Shown: positions 8,249 to 16,073 of the stretch, one piece after another
Layout of the letters: each line of letters opens with the position of its first letter
How positions within the stretch are numbered: position 1 is the stretch's first letter
From: Merdimmobilis hominis
GTDB taxonomy: Bacteria; Bacillota; Clostridia; Oscillospirales; Ruminococcaceae
Assembly: GCF_021109255.1 (NCBI RefSeq)
Contig: NZ_JAJODG010000001.1
DNA: 64,000 nt
Strand: one strand, 5' to 3'
Made by a program: the position numbers and the translations under genes
The notes under the pieces: model-generated
Seen by the model: only the letters and a program-made list of their open reading frames with translations
Database searches by the model: none
What the model was told of the DNA's origin: nothing

Positions 8249-8276
8249 GCGGCAGGAATGCCTTGCAGGTAAAAGA

Positions 8277-8312
8277 GAACACGCCGGTTTGGAGATAAAG
8301 GCCGGCGTGTTC
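8277..8312. terminator. Terminator between convergent genes
   Basis: An 11-bp stem (GAACACGCCGG and its complement) has a T-rich stretch (TCTTTTA) on the minus-strand exit side, so it mainly ends the minus-strand glutamate mutase operon. Confidence 0.65.
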
Positions 8313-8371
8313 TATGCAGCACAGAAGAGGACAAGCAGAGGGGCCATCTTTCTGGTGGGCAAGGCCCTCCT

Positions 8372-9292
8372 TTAAAAGACGATCCGGTTCAGGTCGCGGA
8401 TATTGTCCCGCTGCCGCTCCCCGATCAGCCCCACCAATAGGTACTGGTGCTGGATCGGGTCGTATTGGAACTGGGGCAGGAGGGAGAAGTTTTCAATCTC
8501 CCCAGTGCTCTTGACGTGAAGGCGGGGGCCGGTACAGGGGTGGATATGCTCCCCTATATAAACATGCCCCTCGTCCTTGTAGGCCACAGGCAGGTCGGCG
8601 GCGATTATCTCCTTCACGGCGGCCTCAATTTCGGGGATGGAGAAGCCAGGGTGCTGGTCGTATTCTAAGATAAACCCGTGGTGGACGTCCCCGTGGTGAT
8701 AGTCTGTGGGGTATCCCGCTTTGGTGATGCACAGTTCGGTCAAGTTTTCAGCGGTGTGGGCCATCTTCCGGTAACAGGAGGAGGAAAAGACGATGTTGGC
8801 CACATCCTGGGGCTCCGGCCCGAAGATGGTGGGCCGGGTGAGGATCACCTCTTCCCCCACCCCCACCAGCACCTGGGCGTTGATCCCCAGATAGGGGTAC
8901 AGGAGTTCAAAATGTTCCACCACCACCCGTTTGCCCTCCTCCACAGCGGTGCGGACCGCTTGGGCCAGGTCGTACACCTGGGTGAAGGCCATTTCAAACC
9001 GGACGTCCAGGTGGTAGGTGTGGCTGTCCCGAAAACCCCGCCCATCCCGGTTTAGGAGGGGCAGGGGCCGGACATTGACCCCTTCGTCATCGCTGGCCAG
9101 TTCCAGGCCGGGGAACATCCCCCGCACCAGGCTGCTTTTGCCGGAACCCGGCTCCCCAATGAAGCCGATGAGCAGGTCAAAGGGGCTCAGGTGGCGCTGG
9201 GAGAGCATCCACCCCAGGTTGATCATCCGGGCTTTGCCCCGGGGGGCGAAGTAGACGCTGTACAGATGGCTGTCGCGCATAGGGGAAGCCAT
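8372..9292 (-). CDS. P-loop protein of the 'AlaRS second additional domain' family, mutE partner
   Basis: This 306-residue protein starts MASPMRDSHLYSVYFAPRGK, has a Walker A motif GFIGEPGSGKSS (about residues 43-54), RVVVEHFELLYPYLG, and a C-terminal part with HGFILEYDQHP and GEHIHPCTGPRLHVKSTGE. The family is annotated in Clostridia after an alanyl-tRNA-synthetase-like extra domain, with no proven role. I chose ATG 9292 behind AAAGGAG. It lies 85 bp downstream of glutamate mutase E on the same strand, suggesting a helper role, perhaps in cofactor handling; this is inference. Confidence 0.75.
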   Translation of the reverse strand: MASPMRDSHLYSVYFAPRGKARMINLGWMLSQRHLSPFDLLIGFIGEPGSGKSSLVRGMFPGLELASDDEGVNVRPLPLLNRDGRGFRDSHTYHLDVRFEMAFTQVYDLAQAVRTAVEEGKRVVVEHFELLYPYLGINAQVLVGVGEEVILTRPTIFGPEPQDVANIVFSSSCYRKMAHTAENLTELCITKAGYPTDYHHGDVHHGFILEYDQHPGFSIPEIEAAVKEIIAADLPVAYKDEGHVYIGEHIHPCTGPRLHVKSTGEIENFSLLPQFQYDPIQHQYLLVGLIGERQRDNIRDLNRIVF

Positions 9293-9377
9293 AACATTCT
9301 CCTTTCTTGGAACCGAAGCCCGGCTAGAAGGGGCTTCGGATGGAAAAAGGCCGGCCCTTCGGAACCGGCGGTTTGTG

Positions 9378-10811
9378 TTAGCGGGGGCGGCCCACCAACC
9401 GGCTGTTGCTGACAGCGTAGATGTCGTCAATCACCATCTGGAAGGAGGGGGCGCGGCGCTCCGCCTTAGCCCGTTCCTCGATCTTCTGCCGGTGAAAGTC
9501 CAGGATGTCCTTGGAGAAGGGAAGGTTACCCGGCTCAAAGATCCGCACACAGCCCTCGTTGTCCCGGGCGGGGAGCATCCGGCCGGCAGATTGGCGGCTG
9601 GGGGAGAAGGGGACATCCAAGATCCCCTGTTCCACCCCTTTTGCGGCGCCCAGGGCCACATCCCCGTTCCCCAGCTGAAGGACACAGTCCACAATACTCC
9701 GGGTTTCTTCCCCGATCAGCCTGCTTTCCTCCTCGATGGCCAGGGAGTGGGGCATAGGCTGCTCCGCCAGCATGGACAAAATTTGCCGGGTGCAGGAGAG
9801 GCCGGCGGCATAGGCGGATGGGGTGGGGATGCCAATGGCCTCCATGGGGGTTTTGGTCACCACCTTGTCGGCCCGGCCCAGAGCGGCGGTCACCGCCCCC
9901 AGGGAGATCACCCCATAGGCTTTGGCCTCCTCTTGGGGGAAGCCGCCCATCCACTGGTGGAGGGAGACGGTGACCGCCACGTCGGAAAAGCCCATTTTGG
10001 AAAGGTACTCCCCCGCCAGCTGCCGCAGGGAGCGTATAGCGGCCACGTCTTGGGTCAGGTTCCCCCCTTGGCCATAGGAGAGGGTGATGCACTTCACCCC
10101 CTGTTCCGCCGCCAACAGCGCCTCCAGAATGGAGACGGCATGGGAGAGGAAAGGGGGGATCAGCGTGCCGGTGAGAGGGCCGTAGGTCTCCCGGTTGAGG
10201 AGGATCCCCGCCGCTGCATATTCCCCGATCAGCCGGTCGCAGTACTGCCAGTGGGCCAGGGTTTGGGCGAGGGGAACGTCCTTAGCGTAGGAGAGGTTGT
10301 GGGAGATGCCCCCGCCGTCGATGGAGGTGAACCCGGCGGCCAGCGCCGTCTCCACCAGCAGGCGGGCATCCACGCACCGGTGGCGCAGCTGGACCGGGCG
10401 CTCCACCCCTTCCATCACCTGGCGGCAGCCCGAAACCCCATGGGCAGTGACCGGGAACCCCTCCTGGGCGGAATGGCCCAGCCGCCGGGAGTCCTCAACG
10501 AGCCGCTGGGCGGCAGATAGATCCCCCTTGTTGGTGGCGCTGTCGGTGATGGCGGTGAGGAGGTCCGCCTGGCCTTCCCGCACCTGGCACTTCATCAGGG
10601 CGATCTGTTCCTCGGGGAGGACCACGCCGCCACGGGGCTGGGTCAGCACACGGCCCTTTTCCACCGCCCGTGCAAGAACGGTGGAAAATTGTTTGCTTGC
10701 AGGCAGGGATTTCTGCCAATCGAAGGCGTTTTGCAAATCGATGGCCCCAGCTGGCTGCTGGAAGAATACCTCCTTGCGCTGTGCTAAAAAAGTTTCTTCG
10801 GTCAGTTTCAT
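9378..10811 (-). CDS. mutE: Methylaspartate (glutamate) mutase, epsilon subunit
   Basis: The 477-residue protein matches the catalytic E subunit of coenzyme B12-dependent glutamate mutase, which rearranges L-glutamate to 3-methylaspartate in glutamate fermentation. Features include QPRGGVVLPEEQIALM, FPVTAHGVSGCRQV, IDGGGISHNLSYAKDVPL, CITLSYGQGGNLTQDVAAIRS and VTKTPMEAIGIPTP. Full activity needs a B12-binding S subunit (mutS/glmS), which is not in the window. A promoter lies upstream at 10861-10889. Confidence 0.93.
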   Translation of the reverse strand: MKLTEETFLAQRKEVFFQQPAGAIDLQNAFDWQKSLPASKQFSTVLARAVEKGRVLTQPRGGVVLPEEQIALMKCQVREGQADLLTAITDSATNKGDLSAAQRLVEDSRRLGHSAQEGFPVTAHGVSGCRQVMEGVERPVQLRHRCVDARLLVETALAAGFTSIDGGGISHNLSYAKDVPLAQTLAHWQYCDRLIGEYAAAGILLNRETYGPLTGTLIPPFLSHAVSILEALLAAEQGVKCITLSYGQGGNLTQDVAAIRSLRQLAGEYLSKMGFSDVAVTVSLHQWMGGFPQEEAKAYGVISLGAVTAALGRADKVVTKTPMEAIGIPTPSAYAAGLSCTRQILSMLAEQPMPHSLAIEEESRLIGEETRSIVDCVLQLGNGDVALGAAKGVEQGILDVPFSPSRQSAGRMLPARDNEGCVRIFEPGNLPFSKDILDFHRQKIEERAKAERRAPSFQMVIDDIYAVSNSRLVGRPR

Positions 10812-10860
10812 CCCAGTTCAGCTCCTTTTCCCTGCATAATGCAATTTTTTGGTTTGTTTC

Positions 10861-10889
10861 ATGATACCCTGCCCTGTGCCCTTTGTCAA
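10861..10889 (-). promoter_or_regulatory. Promoter of the mutE operon
   Basis: On the minus strand, TTGACA and TATCAT are spaced by 17 bp, about 50 bp before the mutE start. Confidence 0.7.
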
Positions 10890-10993
10890 CCGGACCGGCC
10901 TTCATTGGCAGGTTAACCGCCCCCAGCATAGCCTAGTAGGGTAGGGGACTGTCTCTCCCTACAGCAAATGAAAGAATCGAGGCGTTTGTTGCA

Positions 10994-11236
10994 ATGATAC
11001 CAGAACCTATGACAATGAACCTGTTGGCCATTGGCCAGCGGGGCCGGGTGGCAGAATTGACCGCCGCCGGCATACAGCGAAGGCGGATGCTGGACCTTGG
11101 CCTTGTGGAAGGCACCCAGGTGGAGGCGGTTCACAAGAGCCCGGCTGGGGATCCGGTGGCGTATCTGGTGCGGGGGGCGCTGATCGCCCTGCGGGATGAA
11201 GATGCGGGGCGGGTGCTGCTCGTCCCAGAACCATAA
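10994..11236 (+). CDS. feoA: Ferrous iron transport accessory protein FeoA
   Basis: The 80-residue SH3-like protein (LAIGQRGRVAELTAAGIQRRRMLDLGLVEGTQVEAVHKSPAGDP) is a typical FeoA. It lies 14 bp before feoB and would act on the cytoplasmic face of FeoB. Start choice is uncertain: ATGs at 10994, 11009 and 11015 are in frame and none has a clear ribosome site. Because feoB is interrupted by a prophage, FeoA probably has no functional partner in the lysogen. Confidence 0.9.
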   Translation: MIPEPMTMNLLAIGQRGRVAELTAAGIQRRRMLDLGLVEGTQVEAVHKSPAGDPVAYLVRGALIALRDEDAGRVLLVPEP

Positions 11237-11250
11237 GGGGGAGGATCGCA

Positions 11251-12549
11251 ATGGGTTTAACCAATCAATCCACCGGGGCGGCGGTGCTGGGGGATACCCT
11301 CTGCATCGAAAAGGGGGAGAACCAGCGGGTGATCGCCCTGGCCGGAAACCCCAACGTGGGGAAAAGCACAGTCTTTAACGCCTTGACCGGCTTGAACCAG
11401 CACACTGGCAACTGGCCGGGCAAGACGGTTGCCAATGCCCAGGGTGCCTGCCGCCACAAGGGGAAAGATTACATTTTGGTGGATCTGCCGGGGACATATT
11501 CCCTCCTGGCCAGCTCGGTGGAGGAGGAGGTAGCCCGGGATTTCCTCTGCTTCGGCTGTGCGGATGCCGCTGTGGTGGTGGTGGACGCCACCTGTTTGGA
11601 ACGGAACCTCAACCTGGTGCTCCAAACCCTGGAGATCACCCAGCGGGTGGTGGTCTGCCTCAACCTGATGGATGAGGCGGAGAAGAAGGGAATCCAGGTG
11701 GACTTGGAGGAACTCTCCCTCCAGTTGGGGGTGCCGGTGGTGGCCACCAGCGCCCGGTCCGGGAAAGGGCTGGAGGAGTTGATGGATCAGGTGGAAGCCA
11801 TCGCCTTCAGGGAGAAAAAGACATATCGGGTCAAGGTGGACTACGGCCCCCAGTTGGAAGAAGCCATCTCCCTGCTGGAGCCAGCGGTCGCTAAGGTCCA
11901 GGACGCCATTGACAGCCGGTGGCTTGCCCTGCGCCTCCTGGATGGAGAGGAGAAGCTGTTGGCCGCCGCCCAAGCCCGCCTGGGATTTGACCTGCGGGGG
12001 GACCTCGAAATGAAAAAAGCCCTGGAAGAGGCAAAGAAATGCCTTGGCGGGGGAGATATCGACCGGGAAGGGCTTATCGACCGAATCACCCAGAGCTTAA
12101 TCCAGCGGGCAGAAACCATCAGCCACTTCTCCATCCGGGAGGAAAAACCAGGCTACGGCCCCCGGGACCGGGCCATCGACCGGTTTTTGACCTCGAAGGC
12201 CACCGGCATCCCGGTGATGCTGCTTCTGCTGGGGGTGGTGTTCTACCTGACTATCGCCGGGGCCAACCTGCCTAGCCAATGGCTCTCCTCTCTGTTTGGC
12301 TGGTTGGAGGGGGCAGCTTCCGCCTGGCTGCTGGAAATCGGCACCCCGGCTTGGCTGCACAGCCTGCTGACTGAGGGAATCCTGCGCACTTTGGGGTGGG
12401 TGATCTCGGTGATGCTGCCGCCCATGGCCATCTTCTTCCCCATGTTTACCCTGCTGGAGGATTCCGGTTACCTGCCGCGAATCGCCTTTAACCTGGACCG
12501 CTGTTTTAAAAAAGCAGGCGCCCATGGAAAGCAGGCGCTTACTACTTGC
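11251..12549 (+). pseudogene. feoB: FeoB ferrous iron transporter, 5' fragment, split by the prophage
   Basis: These 433 codons encode the G domain: G1 AGNPNVGKST (31-40), G3 DLPG, G4 NLMD, G5 SAR. A linker and the first membrane segments follow (MLPPMAIFFPMFTLLEDSGYLPRIA). Homology stops at LTTC; after the attachment site the frame adds 50 unrelated residues and stops at 12702. The remaining 279 residues continue in frame at 46866. Each half alone lacks a complete transport core, so Fe(II) transport should be lost in the lysogen. The ribosome site GGGGGAGG precedes ATG 11251. Confidence 0.93.
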
Positions 12550-12556
12550 ATAGACC
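12541..12556. other. attL junction in feoB
   Basis: Host feoB sequence ends at TTGCAT (12546-12551), followed by phage sequence AGACCATATAA. The right junction reads TTTGTAT then GGGATTC, so the shared core is TTG(C/T)AT. Joining the flanks recreates TTC-type FeoB text ...T-T-C-M-G-F-G in frame whichever side of the variable base the crossover lies. Confidence 0.85.
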
Positions 12557-12581
12557 ATATAATTTTGTATCTATACGGATA

Positions 12582-13997
12582 CTACACCCGCCAGATAATT
12601 TCTACCCTCTGGCCATCTATGAGGATGCGCTCCGCCAGGCTGCTGATCAACAGCCGCTGGGTTTCTAGGGGCGACGTATCAAAATTGGCGGCAAATCGCT
12701 GAATATTTTCCTGGAAGACCTCTATGGAGTGATTATCATCCTGTCCAGATTGTTGCAGCTGCCCTTGGAGAACGTCTTTTTCCACCCGCAGAGCCTCTAT
12801 TTTACTTGTGATTATCTCCATGGAGATGGACCCTACCTGGTAGAGATCAATCAGTCTTTCGATCTGATTATCAATGGAGGAGATGCGGCGTTCTATGCTC
12901 TTTTGATTTATTTTGGGCTTCTGGCTTTTCTTTTTTTGGGATCGGGAAACCACTTGATCGTAGAAACCCCGACTGGAAACCAGCTCCATGATTTGGGATA
13001 TCACCGCTTGATCGAGATCTTCAATTTTCCAGTTGTCATTTTTGCAGTTAGGGTCTTTGATGTATTTGGCACTGCTTTTTGCTCTGGAGTAGCACCGATA
13101 ATATCCGTGGTTGGCACTGTAACGGGCCCCGCAGCGAGTGCAGTAAACAAGGCTGGATAGTAAATAACCAGCGCGGAAGGGGCTTTTTTGTGAGGTAGTG
13201 AACCGCGCTTCCCGCTCTGGGGAAAACAACAATGCTCGAGCTGCGATAAAGGTCTCGGGGCTGATTAAAGGGGAGTGGCAGCCATCGTATTCCACCCCTG
13301 CAAATTTCACCTTGCCGATGTATAAGCTGTTGGTCAGGATATTTCGCACCTTTGCGGCGCTCCAAGACCCTCCGTACTGGGACTGGACATCACGCAGGAT
13401 GGCGTTGATGCTGGCCCCAGACAAAAAGCGTTGGAAGATCTCCCGCACAATAGTTGCCTCGTATTCCTTTACCACCAATTTACCATCTATATAGTCATAC
13501 CCAGTGGGGGCATTCCCTCCACCATGGAAGTATCCTGCTTTTCCTCTGGCAATCCGCCCCATGGCAAACCGCTCGGTGATCTGGTCCTTCTCCAGCTGGG
13601 CGAAGACGGACAGGATGCCGATCATCGCCCGGCCAAATGGGGTGGAGGTGTCAAACGCTTCATTGATGGAGACGAAGTCGGTGTTATGGGCAAGGAATTC
13701 ATCTTCAATTAAGGTAAGGGTGTCCTTTTGGCTCCGGCTGAGCCGATCCAGCTTGTAGACTACCACGGCGTCCACTTGTGTCTTGTGGATGAGTTGTAGC
13801 ATTTGTTGGAGCGCCGGCCGGTCAGTATTGCCACCAGAATAGCCTCCGTCCACGTAGATTTTTAAAAGAGACCAGCCTTTCGCTTTGCAAAAAGCTTTGA
13901 TCCGGTCTACCTGTTCGTCGATGCTGTAGTTTTCCAATTGGTTTTCGGTGGATACACGGGCGTACCCGCACACCAGCAGCCCTTTTTCTTTGGTCAT
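12582..13997 (-). CDS. int: Large serine recombinase (phage integrase)
   Basis: The 471-residue protein has an N-terminal resolvase domain (GYARVSTENQ with the catalytic Ser, VVYKLDRLSRS, GRAMIGILSVFAQLEKDQI), a recombinase domain with HSPLISPETF, a zinc-ribbon region (CTRCGARYSANHGYYRCYSR ... C) and a coiled-coil stretch (about 345-410). It should catalyse attP x attB exchange in feoB. I chose ATG 13997 because GGAGGTG lies 6 nt upstream. The stop codon is about 30 bp from attL. A CRISPR-repeat-like element (14022-14054) lies in its leader. Confidence 0.95.
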   Translation of the reverse strand: MTKEKGLLVCGYARVSTENQLENYSIDEQVDRIKAFCKAKGWSLLKIYVDGGYSGGNTDRPALQQMLQLIHKTQVDAVVVYKLDRLSRSQKDTLTLIEDEFLAHNTDFVSINEAFDTSTPFGRAMIGILSVFAQLEKDQITERFAMGRIARGKAGYFHGGGNAPTGYDYIDGKLVVKEYEATIVREIFQRFLSGASINAILRDVQSQYGGSWSAAKVRNILTNSLYIGKVKFAGVEYDGCHSPLISPETFIAARALLFSPEREARFTTSQKSPFRAGYLLSSLVYCTRCGARYSANHGYYRCYSRAKSSAKYIKDPNCKNDNWKIEDLDQAVISQIMELVSSRGFYDQVVSRSQKKKSQKPKINQKSIERRISSIDNQIERLIDLYQVGSISMEIITSKIEALRVEKDVLQGQLQQSGQDDNHSIEVFQENIQRFAANFDTSPLETQRLLISSLAERILIDGQRVEIIWRV

Positions 13998-14021
13998 GCC
14001 TTTCACCTCCATTTCATATTT

Positions 14022-14054
14022 TTTTCAATCCACACCCTTCTTGGGGAGGGTGGC
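14022..14054 (-). repeat. Type I-C CRISPR-repeat-like element, copy 2
   Basis: This 33-nt element (plus strand begins TTTTCAATCCACACCC and ends GGGAGGGTGGC) matches the copy at 14642-14674 at 27 of 33 positions. Read on the minus strand it ends GTGTGGATTGAAA, the 3' handle typical of type I-C repeats. Its stem ACCCT.C/G.AGGGT is kept. It lies 6 nt after the zeta-like stop codon and 24 nt before the integrase start. Not a CRISPR array: no regular spacers or cas genes here. Confidence 0.6.
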
Positions 14055-14060
14055 AAACGA

Positions 14061-14624
14061 TTAAAGCTGTTCCAGGTAGCCTGCCAGATCCACAATCCAC
14101 TGGGGGCGGTAGGAGCCTTTTAAAAGCAGCTGGCCGTTTTGGTACTCCGCAACCTCCACAAAGCCGTTGTTGTTGTCATAAAAAACGGCGGTGTCGCAGT
14201 AGGGGAGGATGCGGGCAAGGTCAGAGAACCGCTTCTCAAACCGGCGCAGCACGTCCTCTGCGGGGATGTTGTGGCCGCCCTTGGCCACCCGGTTGCGGAT
14301 GCGGGCAAGGCTCTCTTGGGTGCTGTCCAACCCCACATAATACAGGCGGATCTGATACCCGGCCTCTTTGGCGGCCCGGATGGTCCGCTCGGTGCGCTGG
14401 CCAGACAGGGTGGTCTCCTGGGTGAAGCAGACCCCTTTTTCCAGGCAGGATTCGATTTTGCGGATGGCCGCTTTCCCCCCAGCCAGCTTATCCCCGCCCA
14501 GGGAGGCGGTCAACTTATCCACGTCGATGACGGCGCCCAGGTCGGTCAGCTCGCTACGCAGAACGCCGGTCAGGCTGGATTTGCCCACCCCGTTGACCCC
14601 GCCGATGATGGTATAGGTTTTCAT
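14061..14624 (-). CDS. Zeta-toxin-like P-loop kinase
   Basis: The 187-residue protein has Walker A GGVNGVGKSS (8-17), VIDVDKL, QETTLSGQR (substrate-side motif) and RVAKGGHNIPAEDVLRRFEKR. This is the layout of the zeta toxin/COG4185 family, whose toxic members phosphorylate UDP-N-acetylglucosamine and block wall synthesis. No epsilon-type antitoxin gene is adjacent. I chose ATG 14624 behind AAGGAGG. The gene is exactly bounded by the two CRISPR-repeat-like elements: 17 nt after one and 6 nt before the other. It may be a toxin, an addiction module or a harmless relative. Confidence 0.8.
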   Translation of the reverse strand: MKTYTIIGGVNGVGKSSLTGVLRSELTDLGAVIDVDKLTASLGGDKLAGGKAAIRKIESCLEKGVCFTQETTLSGQRTERTIRAAKEAGYQIRLYYVGLDSTQESLARIRNRVAKGGHNIPAEDVLRRFEKRFSDLARILPYCDTAVFYDNNNGFVEVAEYQNGQLLLKGSYRPQWIVDLAGYLEQL

Positions 14625-14641
14625 GGTTGATTTCCTCCTTA

Positions 14642-14674
14642 GTTTCAATCCGCGCCCTCCTTGCGGAGGGTGAC
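14642..14674 (-). repeat. Type I-C CRISPR-repeat-like element, copy 1
   Basis: This 33-nt element (plus strand begins GTTTCAATCCGCGCCC and ends GGAGGGTGAC) has a CCCTCC-GCAA-GGAGGG hairpin and, on the minus strand, ends GCGGATTGAAAC, as type I-C repeats do. Similarity to copy 2 continues a few bases outward (AACGATT). It lies in the leader of the zeta-like gene just before the ribosome site. Confidence 0.65.
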
Positions 14675-14942
14675 AACGATTTATCGACAAATTTCGAGCA
14701 CGGCTATTCCAAACGATGTTAATGGATGATGTATCTTTTGCCCAACTTATTAAGCATAATATACAAATAATAGGGATAAAATACAGATCAAGTTATACTA
14801 ATTTTTTGTCTGATTTTGTCTCGAAATCGACAAATTAAGAATTTGCCAAAATAAGACAATATACGTATAATCTAGACATGACATAATTCGCTACGGGACT
14901 GACAACACCCCGGAACCTTTTATCGACAAAAAGGAGCGAAAC
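14675..14942. promoter_or_regulatory. AT-rich control region with three TCGACAAA sites
   Basis: TCGACAAA occurs at 14684-14691, 14827-14834 and 14923-14930, and again near the right prophage end at 46415-46422. The middle site pairs with TTTGTC (14815-14820) as an inverted repeat just upstream of a strong promoter; the third abuts a ribosome site. They look like operators of a phage regulator. No gene was found in this stretch. Confidence 0.4.
14843..14871 (+). promoter_or_regulatory. Strong promoter for the small-gene pair at 14943 and 15133
   Basis: TTGCCA and TATAAT are spaced by exactly 17 bp. The AT-rich surroundings and the adjacent inverted repeat suggest regulated early transcription. 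Confidence 0.75.
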
Positions 14943-15116
14943 ATGGGAAATAATGACGGTATCCCAAAGAAAACAACACAAACTTTGTTTATTTTTTCAG
15001 TTGACTCAGGAACTATTGTTCGATATACTTGTGATAAAGAAATCACTAATAGTATTATTCGTACAATCCACCGATGCCTCCGCTGCACCCGTACCAGCGG
15101 TTGGCTGGGCGTATGA
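14943..15116 (+). CDS. Small phage protein, 57 residues, unknown
   Basis: ATG 14943 follows AAAAGGAGCG with good spacing. The product begins MGNNDGIPKK, has a hydrophobic strand-like part (TQTLFIFSVDSGTIV) and a basic C-terminus with CLRCTRT. It is the first gene after the strong promoter and is followed 16 nt later by another small gene. The early position suggests a host-takeover or regulatory role, but I recognise no family. Confidence 0.5.
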   Translation: MGNNDGIPKKTTQTLFIFSVDSGTIVRYTCDKEITNSIIRTIHRCLRCTRTSGWLGV

Positions 15117-15132
15117 CGCGGGAGGGATAATA

Positions 15133-15312
15133 ATGAGAACGGAGCAAATGACAGATATTTGTCCTGACCTTTTCAATTCGGACAGAGACCGGGGCGGCCC
15201 AGAAGATGAAATCATAGCTCAAATCCTGTACATACTCAATCGGAATCGCAATGCGAAATACCTAAAAATGGTACTTACCAGAGCCCGATCTTTAGAACAA
15301 CTGATGATATAA
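15133..15312 (+). CDS. Small phage protein, 59 residues, unknown
   Basis: ATG 15133 follows GGGAGGGATAAT. The product (MRTEQMTDICPDLFNSDRDR ... NAKYLKMVLTRARSLEQLMI) is acidic at the N-terminus and helical and basic at the C-terminus. It lies in one transcript with the 57-residue gene and ends at a terminator. No family was recognised. Confidence 0.55.
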   Translation: MRTEQMTDICPDLFNSDRDRGGPEDEIIAQILYILNRNRNAKYLKMVLTRARSLEQLMI

Positions 15313-15322
15313 CATAATCGAA

Positions 15323-15357
15323 AACCTGGAGGGTATCCCCCTCCGGGTTTATTTTTT
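15323..15357 (+). terminator. Terminator of the small-gene operon
   Basis: AACCTGGAGGG pairs with CCCTCCGGGTT (one wobble), followed by TATTTTTTT. It overlaps the 3' end of the convergent repressor gene by a few bases. Confidence 0.85.
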
Positions 15358-15711
15358 TGTCTGGATGTCCTCAATCAGCTCCCAGATGACTGCTTTTTTC
15401 TCTTGGGGGAGCCGCCAGTAGGCTCGAAGCAAGCTTTTTATGAATTCATCATCAGAAAGTTGAATTGCAGCAAAGAGCTTATCCAGCTCGGCGTCTTCGT
15501 CCAATTGGAGGAACATCTCCCCCTCACCTGTACGGAGCCACTCCTCGTTAACGTTAAACTCACGGCAGATGGAGAATAGTACAGCATCGGACGGGGCGCG
15601 CAATCCGGTTTCATAGTTTGTTACAGTATTGCCTTTCACACCAACATGGGCACCAAACTCTGTTTGGGTTAAGCCCAGGTGCTTTCTGATTGCCTTAATA
15701 CGATCTTTCAA
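15349..15711 (-). CDS. XRE-family repressor (CI-like)
   Basis: The 120-residue protein has an N-terminal helix-turn-helix (LGLTQTEFGAHVGVKGNTVTNYETGLRAPSD, about residues 13-43) and a short helical C-terminal part with the NEEWLRTGEGEMF segment common to phage repressors. There is no LexA-type peptidase domain. It is divergent from the gene at 15861 across a region with face-to-face promoters, the standard lysogeny-switch layout. Confidence 0.85.
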   Translation of the reverse strand: MKDRIKAIRKHLGLTQTEFGAHVGVKGNTVTNYETGLRAPSDAVLFSICREFNVNEEWLRTGEGEMFLQLDEDAELDKLFAAIQLSDDEFIKSLLRAYWRLPQEKKAVIWELIEDIQTKK

Positions 15712-15736
15712 AATTTCACCTCTTTCCTTGAATTTA

Positions 15737-15816
15737 AATATACACCGATAAACTCACACTGTCAATATTTTTTAAAAAATTCCATTGACAATACTCGCTT
15801 AATGAGTTATTATAAT
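15737..15816. promoter_or_regulatory. Divergent promoters and operator of the first lysogeny switch
   Basis: Rightward: TTGACA (15785-15790), 17 bp, TATTAT (15808-15813). Leftward: TTGACA on the minus strand (15760-15765), 17 bp, TATATT (15737-15742). An inverted repeat ACTC-GCTTAAT-GAGT (15793-15807) lies between the rightward -35 and -10, and ACTCGCT recurs at 15836-15842. These are probable binding sites for the adjacent repressor. Confidence 0.75.
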
Positions 15817-15860
15817 CACGTAGTCAATACAAAAAACTCGCTGGAAGGAGGTGGAAACCT

Positions 15861-16037
15861 ATGAGAAAGAACCCCATTCCAATCCAGCTGGATGAAAACA
15901 GCTTGGTAGACCTGGAGAAAATGGCTCAGGCCATACGCAGCCTGCCCCATGACAAACTTACATACGTTGCAGGGGCGCTGGGTGCTTTCGCTATCGAGGA
16001 AATGGCCAAGCATCGTAGGCCAGAAAAAGTCAGCTAA
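15861..16037 (+). CDS. Small phage protein, 58 residues
   Basis: ATG 15861 follows a strong AAGGAGGTG site and the rightward promoter. The product (MRKNPIPIQLDENSLVDLEK ... AGALGAFAIEEMAKHRRPEKVS) looks like a small helical protein. Its position opposite the repressor would fit a Cro-like or antirepressor role, but there is no clear helix-turn-helix, so this is a guess. Confidence 0.6.
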   Translation: MRKNPIPIQLDENSLVDLEKMAQAIRSLPHDKLTYVAGALGAFAIEEMAKHRRPEKVS

Positions 16038-16073
16038 AAAGCCCCCAGCAAAGTTGGGGGCGAGGAGCAAATA

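Noticed and set aside
9375..10520. 381-codon plus-strand open frame
   Set aside because: It is a shadow of mutE on the opposite strand, caused by high GC at third positions.
12550..12702. FeoB C-terminal extension as a functional fusion
   Set aside because: The 50 residues after the junction are phage attachment DNA and the antisense end of the integrase; they do not resemble a membrane domain.
14022..14674. A CRISPR array
   Set aside because: Only two repeats 587 nt apart with a gene between them; no spacers of 30-40 nt and no cas genes in the window. I report them as repeat-like elements instead.
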